64,000 bases of DNA, from assembly GCA_038116945.1 (NCBI GenBank), contig JAYOEY010000002.1, positions 1-64,000 on the forward strand, given 5' to 3'. Each line of letters opens with the position of its first letter. Positions within the stretch are counted from its first letter, which is position 1. This document shows, one piece after another, positions 19,549 through 28,630 of the stretch. A model generated the notes under the pieces. That model saw only the letters and a program-made list of their open reading frames with translations, did not search any database and had not been told where the DNA came from. The position numbers and the translations under genes were made by a program. Source of the DNA: JAYOEY01 sp038116945. GTDB lineage: Bacteria > Pseudomonadota > Alphaproteobacteria > MPNO01 > UBA2964.

Positions 19549-19574
19549 GGTTTCGCTCTTCCCGGTACAAGATT

Positions 19575-19654
19575 GCCGGGATTCATTCTGAAGAATGGCC
19601 CGGCGATGACGTGTTTAAAAAATACGCGTCATGCCCGGGCCCAGTCCCGGGCAT
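19575..19654. repeat. Paired-hairpin intergenic repeat, copy 2
   Basis: The first hairpin has outer arms GCCGGG (19575-19580) and CCCGGC (19599-19604) and inner arms CATTCT/AGAATG. The second is perfect: ATGCCCGGG (19631-19639), loop CCCAGT, CCCGGGCAT (19646-19654). The linker with GATGAC, TTTAAAAAA and CGCGTCATGCCCGG matches the repeat at 10751-10822. It lies between the convergent acs and DUF1674 genes and may double as a terminator. Confidence 0.6.
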
Positions 19655-19676
19655 CTTTCCGAGAGGATGCGCCCCC

Positions 19677-19838
19677 TCAGAAATCCACGCAGCGGCCGTT
19701 CTTTTCCCAGTCGCCGTAGCGCGTCGGGTCCAGCCCGCCGCGGCCGCCGAATTCCTCCGGCCGTTTTGCCGCGGAATCCTTTTCCGCTTCGTTTTCCTTT
19801 GCGTCCCCGGCGGGTTCTTTCGGCCTGTCGTCCGTCAT
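19677..19838 (-). CDS. DUF1674 / SDHAF4-like succinate dehydrogenase assembly factor
   Basis: A 53-residue protein: a low-complexity charged N-terminus followed by the DUF1674 core EEFGGRGGLDPTRYGDWEKN and the GRCVDF tail. The family includes mitochondrial SDHAF4, which binds flavinylated SdhA and promotes complex II assembly; many alphaproteobacteria have a short version. The start at 19838 follows AAGGGAA. The longer in-frame start at 19913 would overlap the divergent htpX start and is unlikely. Function in this organism is inferred from family only. Confidence 0.82.
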   Translation of the reverse strand: MTDDRPKEPAGDAKENEAEKDSAAKRPEEFGGRGGLDPTRYGDWEKNGRCVDF

Positions 19839-19911
19839 CGGTCGGTTCCCTTGCACTATCCCCCCATTCTTACCACATTCCGGGCGAAGACCTGAAATAC
19901 GGACACAAGTC

Positions 19912-20766
19912 ATGAACTACGCCCGTACCGCCATCCTGCTCGCCGCGATGACCGGCCTGTTCCTCGCCATCGGCTTCATGCTGGGCGGCGAGGCCGGCAT
20001 GGCGATCGCGCTGCTGATCGCGATCGCGATGAACGCGTTCGCCTACTGGAATTCCGACCGGATGGTCCTGTCCATGTACGGCGCGAAGGAGGTCGATGAA
20101 CGGTCCGGCGGGGCCTATTACCGCATCGTCGCGCAGCTCGCCGAGCGGGCGGAACTGCCGATGCCGCGCGTCTATATCATCGACAGCGACCAGCCCAACG
20201 CGTTCGCCACCGGGCGCAACCCGGAAAACGCGGCGGTCGCCGCCACCACCGGGCTGATGCGCATCCTGAGCCACGAGGAAATCGCCGGGGTGATGGCGCA
20301 CGAGCTTGCCCATGTGCGGAACCGCGATACGCTGATCATGACGATCACCGCGACCATTGCCGGCGCGATCTCGATGATCGCCAATTTCGCCCTGTTCTTC
20401 GGCGGCAACAACCGCAACAACCCGCTTGGCATTGTCGGCACGATCCTGATCATGATCCTCGCCCCAATCGCCGCGGCGCTGGTGCAGATGGCGATCTCGC
20501 GCACCCGGGAATACGCCGCCGACCGGGCGGGCGCCGAGATCTGCGGCCATCCGCTGTGGCTTGCGTCCGCGCTCGGCAAGCTGGAACAGGGTGCGGCCGC
20601 CATCGACAACGAAGAGGCCGAGGCCAATCCCGCCACGGCGCACATGTTCATCGTCAATCCGCTCCATGCGCGCTCGATGGACAATCTGTTCTCGACCCAC
20701 CCCAATACGCAGAACCGGATCGCCGCGCTCCGCCAGATGGCGGGCGTCGCCGGGCCGTGGGGATAA
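19912..20766 (+). CDS. htpX: Protease HtpX homologue
   Basis: A 284-residue inner-membrane M48 zinc metalloprotease in membrane-protein quality control. Two N-terminal membrane segments (about 5-25 and 27-48) precede the zinc motif HELAH near residue 130. Two further hydrophobic segments lie at about 143-165 and 175-195, and the third ligand Glu is in TREYAADR (about 200). The order is the standard HtpX layout. Its start abuts the divergent DUF1674 gene; rsmB follows, an arrangement often seen in alphaproteobacteria. Confidence 0.94.
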   Translation: MNYARTAILLAAMTGLFLAIGFMLGGEAGMAIALLIAIAMNAFAYWNSDRMVLSMYGAKEVDERSGGAYYRIVAQLAERAELPMPRVYIIDSDQPNAFATGRNPENAAVAATTGLMRILSHEEIAGVMAHELAHVRNRDTLIMTITATIAGAISMIANFALFFGGNNRNNPLGIVGTILIMILAPIAAALVQMAISRTREYAADRAGAEICGHPLWLASALGKLEQGAAAIDNEEAEANPATAHMFIVNPLHARSMDNLFSTHPNTQNRIAALRQMAGVAGPWG

Positions 20767-20846
20767 ATCTGCCTTAGCGCGCCCGCCGCGCGCCCAAATA
20801 CGTCATCGCCGCTGGCGCTTTGGAATTTCGCCGCTATTCTGCGCCG

Positions 20847-22217
20847 ATGGCTCACCCTCCCCAGAAAACGCGTCCCGCCGCGCCCGCCGGGCAATCTGGT
20901 AAGACCGGTATCGAGGCGCGCGCCGCCGCCGTCAACATGCTGGACGCGGTGCTGCGCCAGGGCAGGCCGCTCGACGAAGCGCTGGGGGGGAGCCGGTCGC
21001 TGGCCGCGCTGGAAGCGCGCGACCGCGCCTTTGCCCGCATGCTGGTGTCGACCACGCTGCGCCGGCTGGGGCAGATCGACGCGGTGCTGGACGAATTCGT
21101 CGAACGCCCCCTGCCCGACCGCGCCTTCGTCATCCGCAACATTCTCAGGCTCGGCGTCGCCCAGCTCCTCGTGCTGGAGACCCCGGCGCATGCCGCGGTC
21201 GACAACGCCGTCCGGCTCTGCGTGGTGGTGCGGCAGCAGGGATTCAAGGGGCTGGTCAATGCGGTGATGCGCCGCGTGGCGCGCGATGGCGCCGGCCTCT
21301 TCGCAGCCTCCGACCCGATGCTGAACGCGCCGCAATGGCTCCGCGACAGCTGGACTGCCGCGTATGGCGCGCAGGCCCACGACATCGCCAGGGCGCATCT
21401 CGTCGAACCGCCGCTGGACCTGACCGTGCGGGGCGACCCGAAGGCGTGGGCCGGGCGGCTGGGCGGCCAGCTCCTGCCCGGCGGGACGGTGCGGCTGCAG
21501 GGCGCCGGGGAGGTCACTGCGCTGGTCGGTTTCAAGGGGGGAGGCTGGTGGGTGCAGGACGCCGCGGCGGCCATCCCCGCGAAGTTGCTGCTGTCCGCCC
21601 TCGGCGATGCGGCCGGCAGGACGGTCATCGACCTGTGCGCCGCCCCCGGCGGCAAGACCGCGCAGCTGCTCGATGCCGGCGTTTCCGTGACGGCGGTCGA
21701 CCGGTCCGATCAAAGGCTGGCGCGGCTGCGCGAAAATCTGAGCCGGCTGCGCTTTGATGCAAAAATCGTGAAGGCGGACGCGACCCGGTGGCGGCCTGCC
21801 GAACCCGCCGATGCGGTCCTGCTCGATGCGCCCTGCAGCGCCACGGGTACCATCCGCCGCCATCCGGATATCGCGTGGAACAAGACGGCAGACGACGTTT
21901 CGCGCCTCGCGGAGCTTCAGACGGCGCTGTTGACCGGCGCCGCCGACATGCTGAAGCCCGGCGGCGTTCTCGTTTACAGCGTCTGTTCGCTTCAGCCCGA
22001 GGAAGGTCCCGAACGGATCGCCGCGTTTCTGGCCGCGGACAGCCGGTTCGAGCGGATGCCCGTATCCGTGGATGAAGTCGGCGGGATCCCCGGCATTGTC
22101 ACGCCCGGGGGAGATATCCGCACGCTGCCGGGCCATCTCGGCGATGCGGGCGGGATGGACGGATTCTTCGTGGCGCGGCTTAAACGCCGGGCGCCGGAGA
22201 CAGAGTTATTGAATTGA
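20847..22217 (+). CDS. rsmB: RsmB/NOP family 16S rRNA m5C methyltransferase
   Basis: About 456 residues: an N-terminal NusB-like RNA-binding domain (ARAAAVNMLDAVLRQGRPLD to about 150) and a C-terminal SAM-dependent methyltransferase domain. SAM-binding motif I is DLCAAPGGKTAQL. The two catalytic Cys are in DAPCSATG (about 329) and YSVCSLQPEEG (about 379). It methylates a cytosine of 16S rRNA. The ATG at 20847 is chosen because family members begin close to it; an in-frame ATG at 20820 is possible. Confidence 0.88.
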   Translation: MAHPPQKTRPAAPAGQSGKTGIEARAAAVNMLDAVLRQGRPLDEALGGSRSLAALEARDRAFARMLVSTTLRRLGQIDAVLDEFVERPLPDRAFVIRNILRLGVAQLLVLETPAHAAVDNAVRLCVVVRQQGFKGLVNAVMRRVARDGAGLFAASDPMLNAPQWLRDSWTAAYGAQAHDIARAHLVEPPLDLTVRGDPKAWAGRLGGQLLPGGTVRLQGAGEVTALVGFKGGGWWVQDAAAAIPAKLLLSALGDAAGRTVIDLCAAPGGKTAQLLDAGVSVTAVDRSDQRLARLRENLSRLRFDAKIVKADATRWRPAEPADAVLLDAPCSATGTIRRHPDIAWNKTADDVSRLAELQTALLTGAADMLKPGGVLVYSVCSLQPEEGPERIAAFLAADSRFERMPVSVDEVGGIPGIVTPGGDIRTLPGHLGDAGGMDGFFVARLKRRAPETELLN

Positions 22218-22284
22218 TAACCTTAGGAGCGTACAAGATTCCACCAGCAAGGTTAACGGCCGCGCGGACGCAAGAGATACTCGT

Positions 22285-22719
22285 TTGACGGACTCTGGCA
22301 CCAATCACGAAATTTTCTTACGCGAAGAAACCGTAAAGACATCAACCGATCGCAGTTTCGGAATCGTGTTTACGGTCGTTTTCGCGATCATTGGCCTGTG
22401 GCCGCTGATGGGCGGACACGGGGTGAGGCTGTGGGCGATCGCGGTCGCCGGGGTCCTGCTGGTCGTCGCCCTGGTCAGGCCGGTCTGGCTGGCGCCGGCA
22501 AACCGGCTCTGGACGAAATTCGGGCTGCTGCTGCACCACGTTACGAATCCCCTCATCATGGGGCTGGTATTCTTCGTTGTGGTAACGCCGATGGCGTTGG
22601 GAATGCGTTTTCTGGGAAAAGATCCGCTTTGCCGCAAAATCGACAAGTCGGCGAAGAGCTACTGGATTGACCGCGAACCGCCCGGGCCCAAGCCCGAAAC
22701 CATGATCAATCAGTTTTGA
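22285..22719 (+). CDS. SxtJ family membrane protein
   Basis: A 144-residue protein with three hydrophobic stretches (about 25-43, 50-66 and 90-110) and a soluble tail ending YWIDREPPGPKP, a conserved feature of SxtJ-type proteins. The family is named after a gene of the saxitoxin cluster, but its function is unknown and it is widespread beside NodU/CmcH-type carbamoyltransferases. No ATG fits the N-terminus, so a TTG start is used, preceded by AAGAGA. A DUF5989 micro-gene and a carbamoyltransferase gene follow at once. Confidence 0.8.
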   Translation: MTDSGTNHEIFLREETVKTSTDRSFGIVFTVVFAIIGLWPLMGGHGVRLWAIAVAGVLLVVALVRPVWLAPANRLWTKFGLLLHHVTNPLIMGLVFFVVVTPMALGMRFLGKDPLCRKIDKSAKSYWIDREPPGPKPETMINQF

Positions 22720-22726
22720 GTTTCTG

Positions 22727-22876
22727 ATGGGATTTCTCAGGGAATTCTGGAGTTTCATGCGGGCGCGCAAGAAATTCTGGCTGCTGCCGATTTTCATTGT
22801 GCTGTTGCTGTTCGGCGGGCTCGTGATCCTGACCCAGGGATCCGCAGTGGCGCCGTTCATCTACACGATATTCTGA
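22727..22876 (+). CDS. DUF5989 / SxtK-like small membrane protein
   Basis: A 49-residue protein, MGFLREFWSFMRARKKFWLL at its start, then one strong membrane helix (about 18-36) and a short tail ending in F-I-Y-T-I-F. The basic R-A-R-K-K before the helix predicts an inside-facing N-terminus. It starts eight bases after the SxtJ stop. Its size, motif and place between sxtJ-like and carbamoyltransferase genes match DUF5989 proteins. Function unknown; probably a membrane partner of the carbamoyltransferase. Confidence 0.8.
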   Translation: MGFLREFWSFMRARKKFWLLPIFIVLLLFGGLVILTQGSAVAPFIYTIF

Positions 22877-22891
22877 TCTGCTGTCGTGGCG

Positions 22892-24727
22892 ATGCGGATC
22901 CTGGGCATATCGGCTTTTTACCATGACAGCGCGGCGGCGCTTGTTGAAGACGGCAAGGTCGTGGCGGCAGCCCAGGAAGAACGGTTCTCGAGGAAAAAAC
23001 AGGATTCCGGTTTTCCGCAGGCAGCGATCGACTATTGCCTGGACGAAGTCGGCGCCAGTCTTTCCGACATCGATTTTGTCGCGTTCTACGACAAGCCTTT
23101 CCTGAAGTTCGAAAGACTGCTCGAAACCTACGTCGCCTATGCGCCTCGCGGGTTCGAATCGTTCCGCATGGCGATGCCGGTCTGGCTCAAGGAAAAGCTG
23201 TTCCAGAAGACGCTGCTGAAGGACAGGCTGCGCAACGAAGCGCCCGATTTCAACTGGGACAACCGGCTGCTGTTTGCGGAGCACCATCAGAGCCATGCCG
23301 CCAGCGCGTTCTATCCGTCGCCTTTCGAAAACGCGGCGATCCTGACCATGGATGGCGTCGGCGAATGGACGACGACGTCGCTTGGAATCGGCAGCGGCAA
23401 CAAGGTGGAAATGACGCGGGAGATTCATTTCCCCCATTCTCTCGGCCTGCTCTATTCCGCGTTTACCTATTACACCGGCTTCCGCGTCAATTCGGGCGAG
23501 TACAAGGTGATGGGGCTGGCCCCGTACGGCGAGCCCAGATACACGAAGACGATTCTCGACAATGTCATCGACGTGAAGGAGGATGGCTCTTTCCGGCTCG
23601 ACCTTTCCTATTTCGATTTCTGTACCGGTTTGCGCATGACGAACGACAGGTTTCACGACCTGTTCGGGGCTCCGCCGCGCGATCCCGAGAGCCTGCTGAC
23701 CCAGCGCGACATGGACCTCGCCGCGTCGATTCAGGAAGTGACGGAAGAAGTCGTGCTTCGCCTCGGCCGGTCGATCGCGAAAGAGACGCAGGAAAAGAAC
23801 CTGTGTCTCGCGGGCGGCGTCGCGCTCAACTGCGTCGCCAACGGCAAGCTGCTGCGCGACAACTGCTTCGAGAATATCTGGATCCAGCCGGCGGCCGGCG
23901 ATGCCGGCGGCGCGCTCGGCGCAGCCCTGGTGGGCTATCATTATTTTCAGGATCAGCCGCGCAAGCTGAATGGCGCGATGGACGGCATGAAAGGCGCCTA
24001 TCTGGGACCTGAATTCCGGCAGACCGACATCGAGGAGCGTCTTGCGGCGGCGGGGGCGGTGTTCAGCACGCTGTCGGACGACGATACGATCCGGCGCACC
24101 GCGGCCGCCCTGGCCGACGGCAAGGCGGTCGGCTGGTTCCAGGGACGGATGGAGTTCGGGCCGAGGGCTCTCGGCGGACGCTCGATCCTCGGCGATCCGC
24201 GCGACCCGGCCATGCAGAAGACGCTGAATTTGCGGGTCAAATACAGGGAATCGTTCCGTCCGTTCGCGCCGTCGGTCCTGGGAGAACACGTGTCGGACTG
24301 GTTCGAACTCGACAGGGAAAGCCCGTACATGCTGCTTGTCGCCAATGTCAAAGAGGAACACCGGCGCGAGATGACGGCGGAAGAGCAGGCGCTGTTCGGA
24401 ATCGACAAGCTCAACGTACCGCGCTCGTCGATCCCGGCGATCACCCATGTCGACTATTCGGCGCGGGTCCAGACCGTACACGCGGAGACCAATCCCCGCT
24501 ATCACGCGCTGATTTCCGCATTCAGGGACCTGACCGGCTGCCCGGTTCTGGTCAACACAAGCTTCAACGTCCGGGGCGAGCCCATCGTGTGTACGCCCGA
24601 AGACGCGTTCCGCTGCTTCATGGGCAGCGGCATCGAGGTTCTGGTCGTCGGAAACTGCTATCTGGCGAAAGAAGATCAGGATCCCGCGCTTGCGGAAGAC
24701 TACAAAGACAAGTTTGAACTGGATTGA
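22892..24727 (+). CDS. NodU/CmcH/TobZ-type O-carbamoyltransferase
   Basis: About 611 residues beginning MRILGISAFYHDSAAALVED. The N-terminal Kae1-like domain carries EHHQSHAASAFYPS and the metal/nucleotide motifs CLAGGVALNCVANGKL and GDAGGALGAAL. The C-terminal carbamoyltransferase domain carries MEFGPRALGGRSILGDPR and YRESFRPFAPSVL. It transfers carbamoyl from carbamoyl phosphate, through carbamoyl-AMP, to a hydroxyl group. With the SxtJ and DUF5989 genes it makes a three-gene module; the acceptor is unknown and could be a surface glycan or lipid. An in-frame GTG six bases upstream is an alternative start. Confidence 0.9.
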   Translation: MRILGISAFYHDSAAALVEDGKVVAAAQEERFSRKKQDSGFPQAAIDYCLDEVGASLSDIDFVAFYDKPFLKFERLLETYVAYAPRGFESFRMAMPVWLKEKLFQKTLLKDRLRNEAPDFNWDNRLLFAEHHQSHAASAFYPSPFENAAILTMDGVGEWTTTSLGIGSGNKVEMTREIHFPHSLGLLYSAFTYYTGFRVNSGEYKVMGLAPYGEPRYTKTILDNVIDVKEDGSFRLDLSYFDFCTGLRMTNDRFHDLFGAPPRDPESLLTQRDMDLAASIQEVTEEVVLRLGRSIAKETQEKNLCLAGGVALNCVANGKLLRDNCFENIWIQPAAGDAGGALGAALVGYHYFQDQPRKLNGAMDGMKGAYLGPEFRQTDIEERLAAAGAVFSTLSDDDTIRRTAAALADGKAVGWFQGRMEFGPRALGGRSILGDPRDPAMQKTLNLRVKYRESFRPFAPSVLGEHVSDWFELDRESPYMLLVANVKEEHRREMTAEEQALFGIDKLNVPRSSIPAITHVDYSARVQTVHAETNPRYHALISAFRDLTGCPVLVNTSFNVRGEPIVCTPEDAFRCFMGSGIEVLVVGNCYLAKEDQDPALAEDYKDKFELD

Positions 24728-24775
24728 TTCTGCCAACTGGGCGTAGAAAACATCTGCGAACCAATCGGTGGAACC

Positions 24776-25441
24776 GTGCAGAAACCAGTTCGAATCGCCC
24801 CATCCATCCTGTCCGCCGATTTCGGGCGGCTGTCCGAAGAGACCGACGCGATCATCGCGGCCGGCGGGGACTGGGTCCATGTTGATGTCATGGACGGGCA
24901 TTTTGTGCCCAATATCACTATCGGTCCCGGCGTGGTGAAGGCGATCCGCAACGCGACCCGCGCCGTGTTCGACGTTCACCTGATGATTTCGCCGGTCGAT
25001 CCGTATATCGGCGATTTCGCGGACGCGGGCGCCGACATCATCACGGCGCATGTTGAAGCCGGCCCGCATCTGCACCGGACGATCCAGGCAATCCACGCGG
25101 CGGGCAAGAAGGCGGGCGTGTCGCTAAACCCGTCCACGCCGGCCGAGGCCGTCGCCCACGTGATCGACGATGTCGACCTGATCCTCGTCATGACCGTCAA
25201 TCCCGGGTTCGGCGGCCAGAGCTTTATCGAAAGCCAGCTCGCCAAGATCAGATCGCTTCGGTCGATGATCGATGCATCCGGTCGCGATATCGACCTCGAA
25301 GTGGATGGCGGCATAACCGTCGATACGGCGCCGAAAGCCATCGCGGCCGGCGCCGATGTACTGGTAGCGGGGACGGCATCGTTTCAGGGCGGACCGGACC
25401 GTTACGCGGACAATATTCGCGCGCTTCGCGGCTCGGCCTGA
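24776..25441 (+). CDS. rpe: Ribulose-phosphate 3-epimerase
   Basis: A 221-residue TIM-barrel enzyme of the pentose phosphate pathway that interconverts ribulose 5-phosphate and xylulose 5-phosphate. Signatures are IAPSILSADFGRL, VHVDVMDGHFVPN, LMTVNPGFGGQSF (catalytic region) and EVDGGI, with the phosphate-binding GADVLVAGTASF at the end. The start is GTG with GGTGGA just upstream. The heparinase-like gene follows 15 bases later, a common alphaproteobacterial pairing. Confidence 0.95.
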   Translation: MQKPVRIAPSILSADFGRLSEETDAIIAAGGDWVHVDVMDGHFVPNITIGPGVVKAIRNATRAVFDVHLMISPVDPYIGDFADAGADIITAHVEAGPHLHRTIQAIHAAGKKAGVSLNPSTPAEAVAHVIDDVDLILVMTVNPGFGGQSFIESQLAKIRSLRSMIDASGRDIDLEVDGGITVDTAPKAIAAGADVLVAGTASFQGGPDRYADNIRALRGSA

Positions 25442-25456
25442 CGGCGGCGGGCGGAC

Positions 25457-27088
25457 ATGCGCTGGTCAGGATTCCGGGCCCTGAGCCATTCGGCGTTACA
25501 GCCCGTTTTCGCCAGCCGGGTCTGGCGCATGACACTGCCGGCCCAGGCCGGCGAAAGACCGGTCTTTCCGTCGATCGACCTGTGGCCCGGCGACGCGTCC
25601 CGGGGAGCGGTCATTGTCGCCGGCGATTTTCAGTGCGCCGGCAAGACGATCCGGGCCGCCGAAGCGCCCTGGATGGCGGCCGGCGTGTCGGAAAGCTGGA
25701 TTTCGATCGTCTCGTCTTTCGAATGGCTGCGCGATCTGCGCGCCGCAGGCGGAGATGCGGCGCGCGAGCGCAGCCGCCAGCTCGTTCGGCGCTGGATCGA
25801 AACGCATGGCGCCCGCTGGCGCAACGCCGGCTGGAGGCCCGATATCCTCGGCGCGCGCATTGCCAACTGGATTGAGAACGGCGCATTGCTGACGGCTGGC
25901 GCCGATGAACGTTTTCTCGATCTGCTCTCCGTGTCTCTCCGGCAGCAGGCGGCGCATTTGCAAAGGATCGCGAGGTTCGCAGCGCCCGGCGCCCCGCGAA
26001 CTCGGGCCCTCAAGGGGCTTGCATTCGCGGCGATTTCCTTTCGCAACGACCGGAACCTGGCCTCCGCCCTTTCGATGCTGCAGGCGCAGATCGCCAGGGA
26101 CGTGCTCGCCGATGGAGGGCATGTCGCACGCAGCCCCGCGGTGCAGCTGGCCATCCTGCGGGATTTGATCGACATCCGCGCCGCCTTGCGCGACGCCAGA
26201 CAGGAGGTCCCCGAGGATATTCAGACCGCCATCGACCGCATGGGGCCGATGCTCAGGTTTTTCCGGCACGGCGATGGCGGTCTGGCGCTGTTCAACGGAG
26301 CGGATGAGGACGAAGGCTGGCTGATCGACATAGCGCTGACGCGGTCCGAAGCGAGAGGCAAGCCCCTCGACTCCGCGCCCCATACCGGATTCGAACGCCT
26401 GACGGCCAGCCGGACGCTGGTTCTCGTGGATGCCGGCGGCCCTCCGCCTTCCGGCTACGATCTCGACGCCCATGCCGCGCCGCTCAGCTTCGAAATGAGC
26501 AGCGGCAAGGAACGGCTGGTTGTCAATTGCGGCGCCTATCGCGGCGACAGCCAGGAATGGCGCGTGGCGCAGCGAACCACGGCGGCGCATTCCACTGTCA
26601 CCGTCGAAGACCACAATGCCGCGGAGTTGCTAGAGGGCGGCGGAATCGGGAAACGACCGTCCACCGTCCGTGTCGACCGGCGTGAAGGCGACGGCAGCAT
26701 CTGGGTCGATGGCAGCCATGACGGGTATCAGCGCCAGGACGGTCTGATTCATCGACGCCGGCTTTACCTGTCGGCCAGCGGCGGCGATCTCCGGGGCGAG
26801 GATTCGCTGACCGGCAAGGGCAACCGGAAATACGTCGCCCGGTTTCACCTCCATCCCTCTGTCCGGGCCTCGATGGTGCAGCAGGGAAGCGCCGTTCTGT
26901 TGCGGCTTGCGAGCGGCGAGGGCTGGCGTTTCCGCGCGTCCGGCGGCGCCATCACATTGCAGGAGAGCGTCTATCTGGGCACGCGCGACAGCGTCAAAAG
27001 ATGTGAACAGATCGTCGTGTCGTCGGCCACGCAAAACGGCGAAGGCCAGATCAAATGGGCGTTTACGCGTCTCGCCAGAGACGGGTAA
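25457..27088 (+). CDS. Heparinase II/III family protein
   Basis: A 543-residue protein. The N-terminal alpha-helical toroid (about 60-290) is followed by the heparinase II/III-like beta-sandwich (about 310-535), with GFERLTASRTLVLVDAGGPP, FEMSSGKERLVVNCGAY and the T-A-A-H-S-T-V block typical of the family. The group includes polysaccharide lyases, but this alphaproteobacterial branch next to rpe is widely conserved and has no proven substrate. No clear signal peptide is visible. It ends 10 bases from the convergent tviB-like gene. Confidence 0.8.
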   Translation: MRWSGFRALSHSALQPVFASRVWRMTLPAQAGERPVFPSIDLWPGDASRGAVIVAGDFQCAGKTIRAAEAPWMAAGVSESWISIVSSFEWLRDLRAAGGDAARERSRQLVRRWIETHGARWRNAGWRPDILGARIANWIENGALLTAGADERFLDLLSVSLRQQAAHLQRIARFAAPGAPRTRALKGLAFAAISFRNDRNLASALSMLQAQIARDVLADGGHVARSPAVQLAILRDLIDIRAALRDARQEVPEDIQTAIDRMGPMLRFFRHGDGGLALFNGADEDEGWLIDIALTRSEARGKPLDSAPHTGFERLTASRTLVLVDAGGPPPSGYDLDAHAAPLSFEMSSGKERLVVNCGAYRGDSQEWRVAQRTTAAHSTVTVEDHNAAELLEGGGIGKRPSTVRVDRREGDGSIWVDGSHDGYQRQDGLIHRRRLYLSASGGDLRGEDSLTGKGNRKYVARFHLHPSVRASMVQQGSAVLLRLASGEGWRFRASGGAITLQESVYLGTRDSVKRCEQIVVSSATQNGEGQIKWAFTRLARDG

Positions 27089-27098
27089 AGGGATATGT

Positions 27099-28382
27099 TC
27101 AGAGCTGCCAGCGCCGGAAATTGGCGGGGAACGAACGCAGCCGCCACATGCCCTTAACGTCTGCGATCAGCCCGTCGCCGGCCAGCAGGGCGTTGAAGCG
27201 GTCATCCGGAAATTCGACGTAATCGGTATGCGGCACGGCGCCGACAATGCAGTCGTACCCTGTCGCGTCGTCGAGCGAAGGCAGCAGGTCGATATTGAAA
27301 ATCTGCTTCGCTTCTTCCGGATCGGCGAAGGCATCGTGAACGTCGACCGCGAACCCCCTGTCGGTCAGGCCCCTGACAATATCGATAACATGGGAGTTCC
27401 GGAGGTCGGGGACGTTTTCCTTGAAGGTCAGGCCGAGCATCAGGATGCGGCCGTTTCCGTTCCTGCCCAGGGAAGCCAGTTCCGACGCGATGCAATCCGC
27501 GACGTAGCCGCCCATTGCGTCGTTAATCCGGCGTCCGGCCAGGATGATCTCCGGGTGATGGCCCATCGCGGTCGCGGCGTGAGCGAGGTAGAACGGATCG
27601 ACGCCGATACAGTGTCCACCGACCAGACCAGGCGTGAATTTCAGGAAGTTCCACTTGGTGCCCGCGGCCTCGAGTACGTCGTAAATCGAGATCCCCATCT
27701 TCTGGAAGATCGTCGCGACCTCGTTGATGAAGGCGATGTTGATGTCGCGCTGGGCGTTTTCGATGACCTTGGCGGCTTCGGCGGTGCGGATGTCGCGCGC
27801 CTTGAACACGCCGCCCGAGGTCAGCTTGCCGTACATTTCGCACAGAGTGTCCGCGACAGCGTCGTTCTGTCCCGCGACGACCTTTGTGATGCGATCGACC
27901 GTATGCTCGCGGTCGCCCGGATTGATTCGCTCGGGCGAGTAGCCGAGGAAGAAATCGACGCCGCACGTCATCCCGGAGGCCGCCTCGAGCTCTGGGCCGG
28001 CGATATCCTCGGTGACGCCGGGATAGACAGTGGATTCGTAAACGACGATCGCGCCTTTCCGGATGACTCCGCCAACCAGCCGGCTGGCTCCCCGGACGGC
28101 AGTCAGGTCAGGTTCGTTGGCGCTGTCGACCGGGGTCGGGACGGTGACGATATAGATGTCCGATCCCCGGATGTCGTCCGCCCGATCGGTGAACGTCATG
28201 GTCGTCGACGTCAGCTGGTCCGGGCCGATTTCGCGGGTCCGGTCATGGCCGGTCCGAAGCTCGTCGATCCGCCGGCGATCGATATCGAGTCCCACCACCG
28301 GAAAATGCCGGGAGAGATGGATCGCCAGAGGCAGGCCGACATATCCCAGGCCGATCACCGCGATCTTCTCGATTTTCGCCAT
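27099..28382 (-). CDS. tviB: Nucleotide sugar dehydrogenase, TviB/WbpO type
   Basis: A 427-residue UDP-sugar 6-dehydrogenase. The N-terminal NAD-binding motif is VIGLGYVGLPLA, the central domain holds GYSPERINPGD, and the catalytic Cys is in GGHCIGVDPFYL (about 260). The C-terminal domain contains GLTFKENVPDLRNS. TviB/WbpO relatives oxidise UDP-GlcNAc or UDP-GalNAc to the uronic acid for O-antigen or capsule. It marks the left border of the glycan locus. The exact substrate cannot be read from the sequence. Confidence 0.88.
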   Translation of the reverse strand: MAKIEKIAVIGLGYVGLPLAIHLSRHFPVVGLDIDRRRIDELRTGHDRTREIGPDQLTSTTMTFTDRADDIRGSDIYIVTVPTPVDSANEPDLTAVRGASRLVGGVIRKGAIVVYESTVYPGVTEDIAGPELEAASGMTCGVDFFLGYSPERINPGDREHTVDRITKVVAGQNDAVADTLCEMYGKLTSGGVFKARDIRTAEAAKVIENAQRDINIAFINEVATIFQKMGISIYDVLEAAGTKWNFLKFTPGLVGGHCIGVDPFYLAHAATAMGHHPEIILAGRRINDAMGGYVADCIASELASLGRNGNGRILMLGLTFKENVPDLRNSHVIDIVRGLTDRGFAVDVHDAFADPEEAKQIFNIDLLPSLDDATGYDCIVGAVPHTDYVEFPDDRFNALLAGDGLIADVKGMWRLRSFPANFRRWQL

Positions 28383-28558
28383 TTACCACTCCGTTCGTCC
28401 GGCTGGATCGTCTACTCCGGCGATCCGATACGTGTCAATCGAGGCTTGCGACCGCCGGACAGTAGCGATGAAGGTTAACCGAATCGTTGACGCGCGCGGC
28501 CGGAAAATTGCGCCGCGTCGCCAAAAAGCCGAAACCGGTCGTCGCCCGCGCAACAAAG

Positions 28559-28587
28559 TTGCAATATGCGTTCAGCCTGCATAGTTT
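28559..28587 (+). promoter_or_regulatory. Weak candidate promoter for the PEP mutase gene
   Basis: TTGCAA (28559-28564), 17-base spacer, TAGTTT (28582-28587) in the 248-base divergent gap between tviB and the PEP mutase gene. The -10 match is poor (three of six), so this is only a candidate. Confidence 0.25.
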
Positions 28588-28630
28588 GCCGGCCACTGAT
28601 TTCGCCCGATTCCACACGGAGAGCCATGCC

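Noticed and set aside
22285..24727. Saxitoxin biosynthesis genes
   Set aside because: Only the carbamoyltransferase, SxtJ and DUF5989 families are present; these occur widely without toxin synthesis and no sxtA-like gene is seen.
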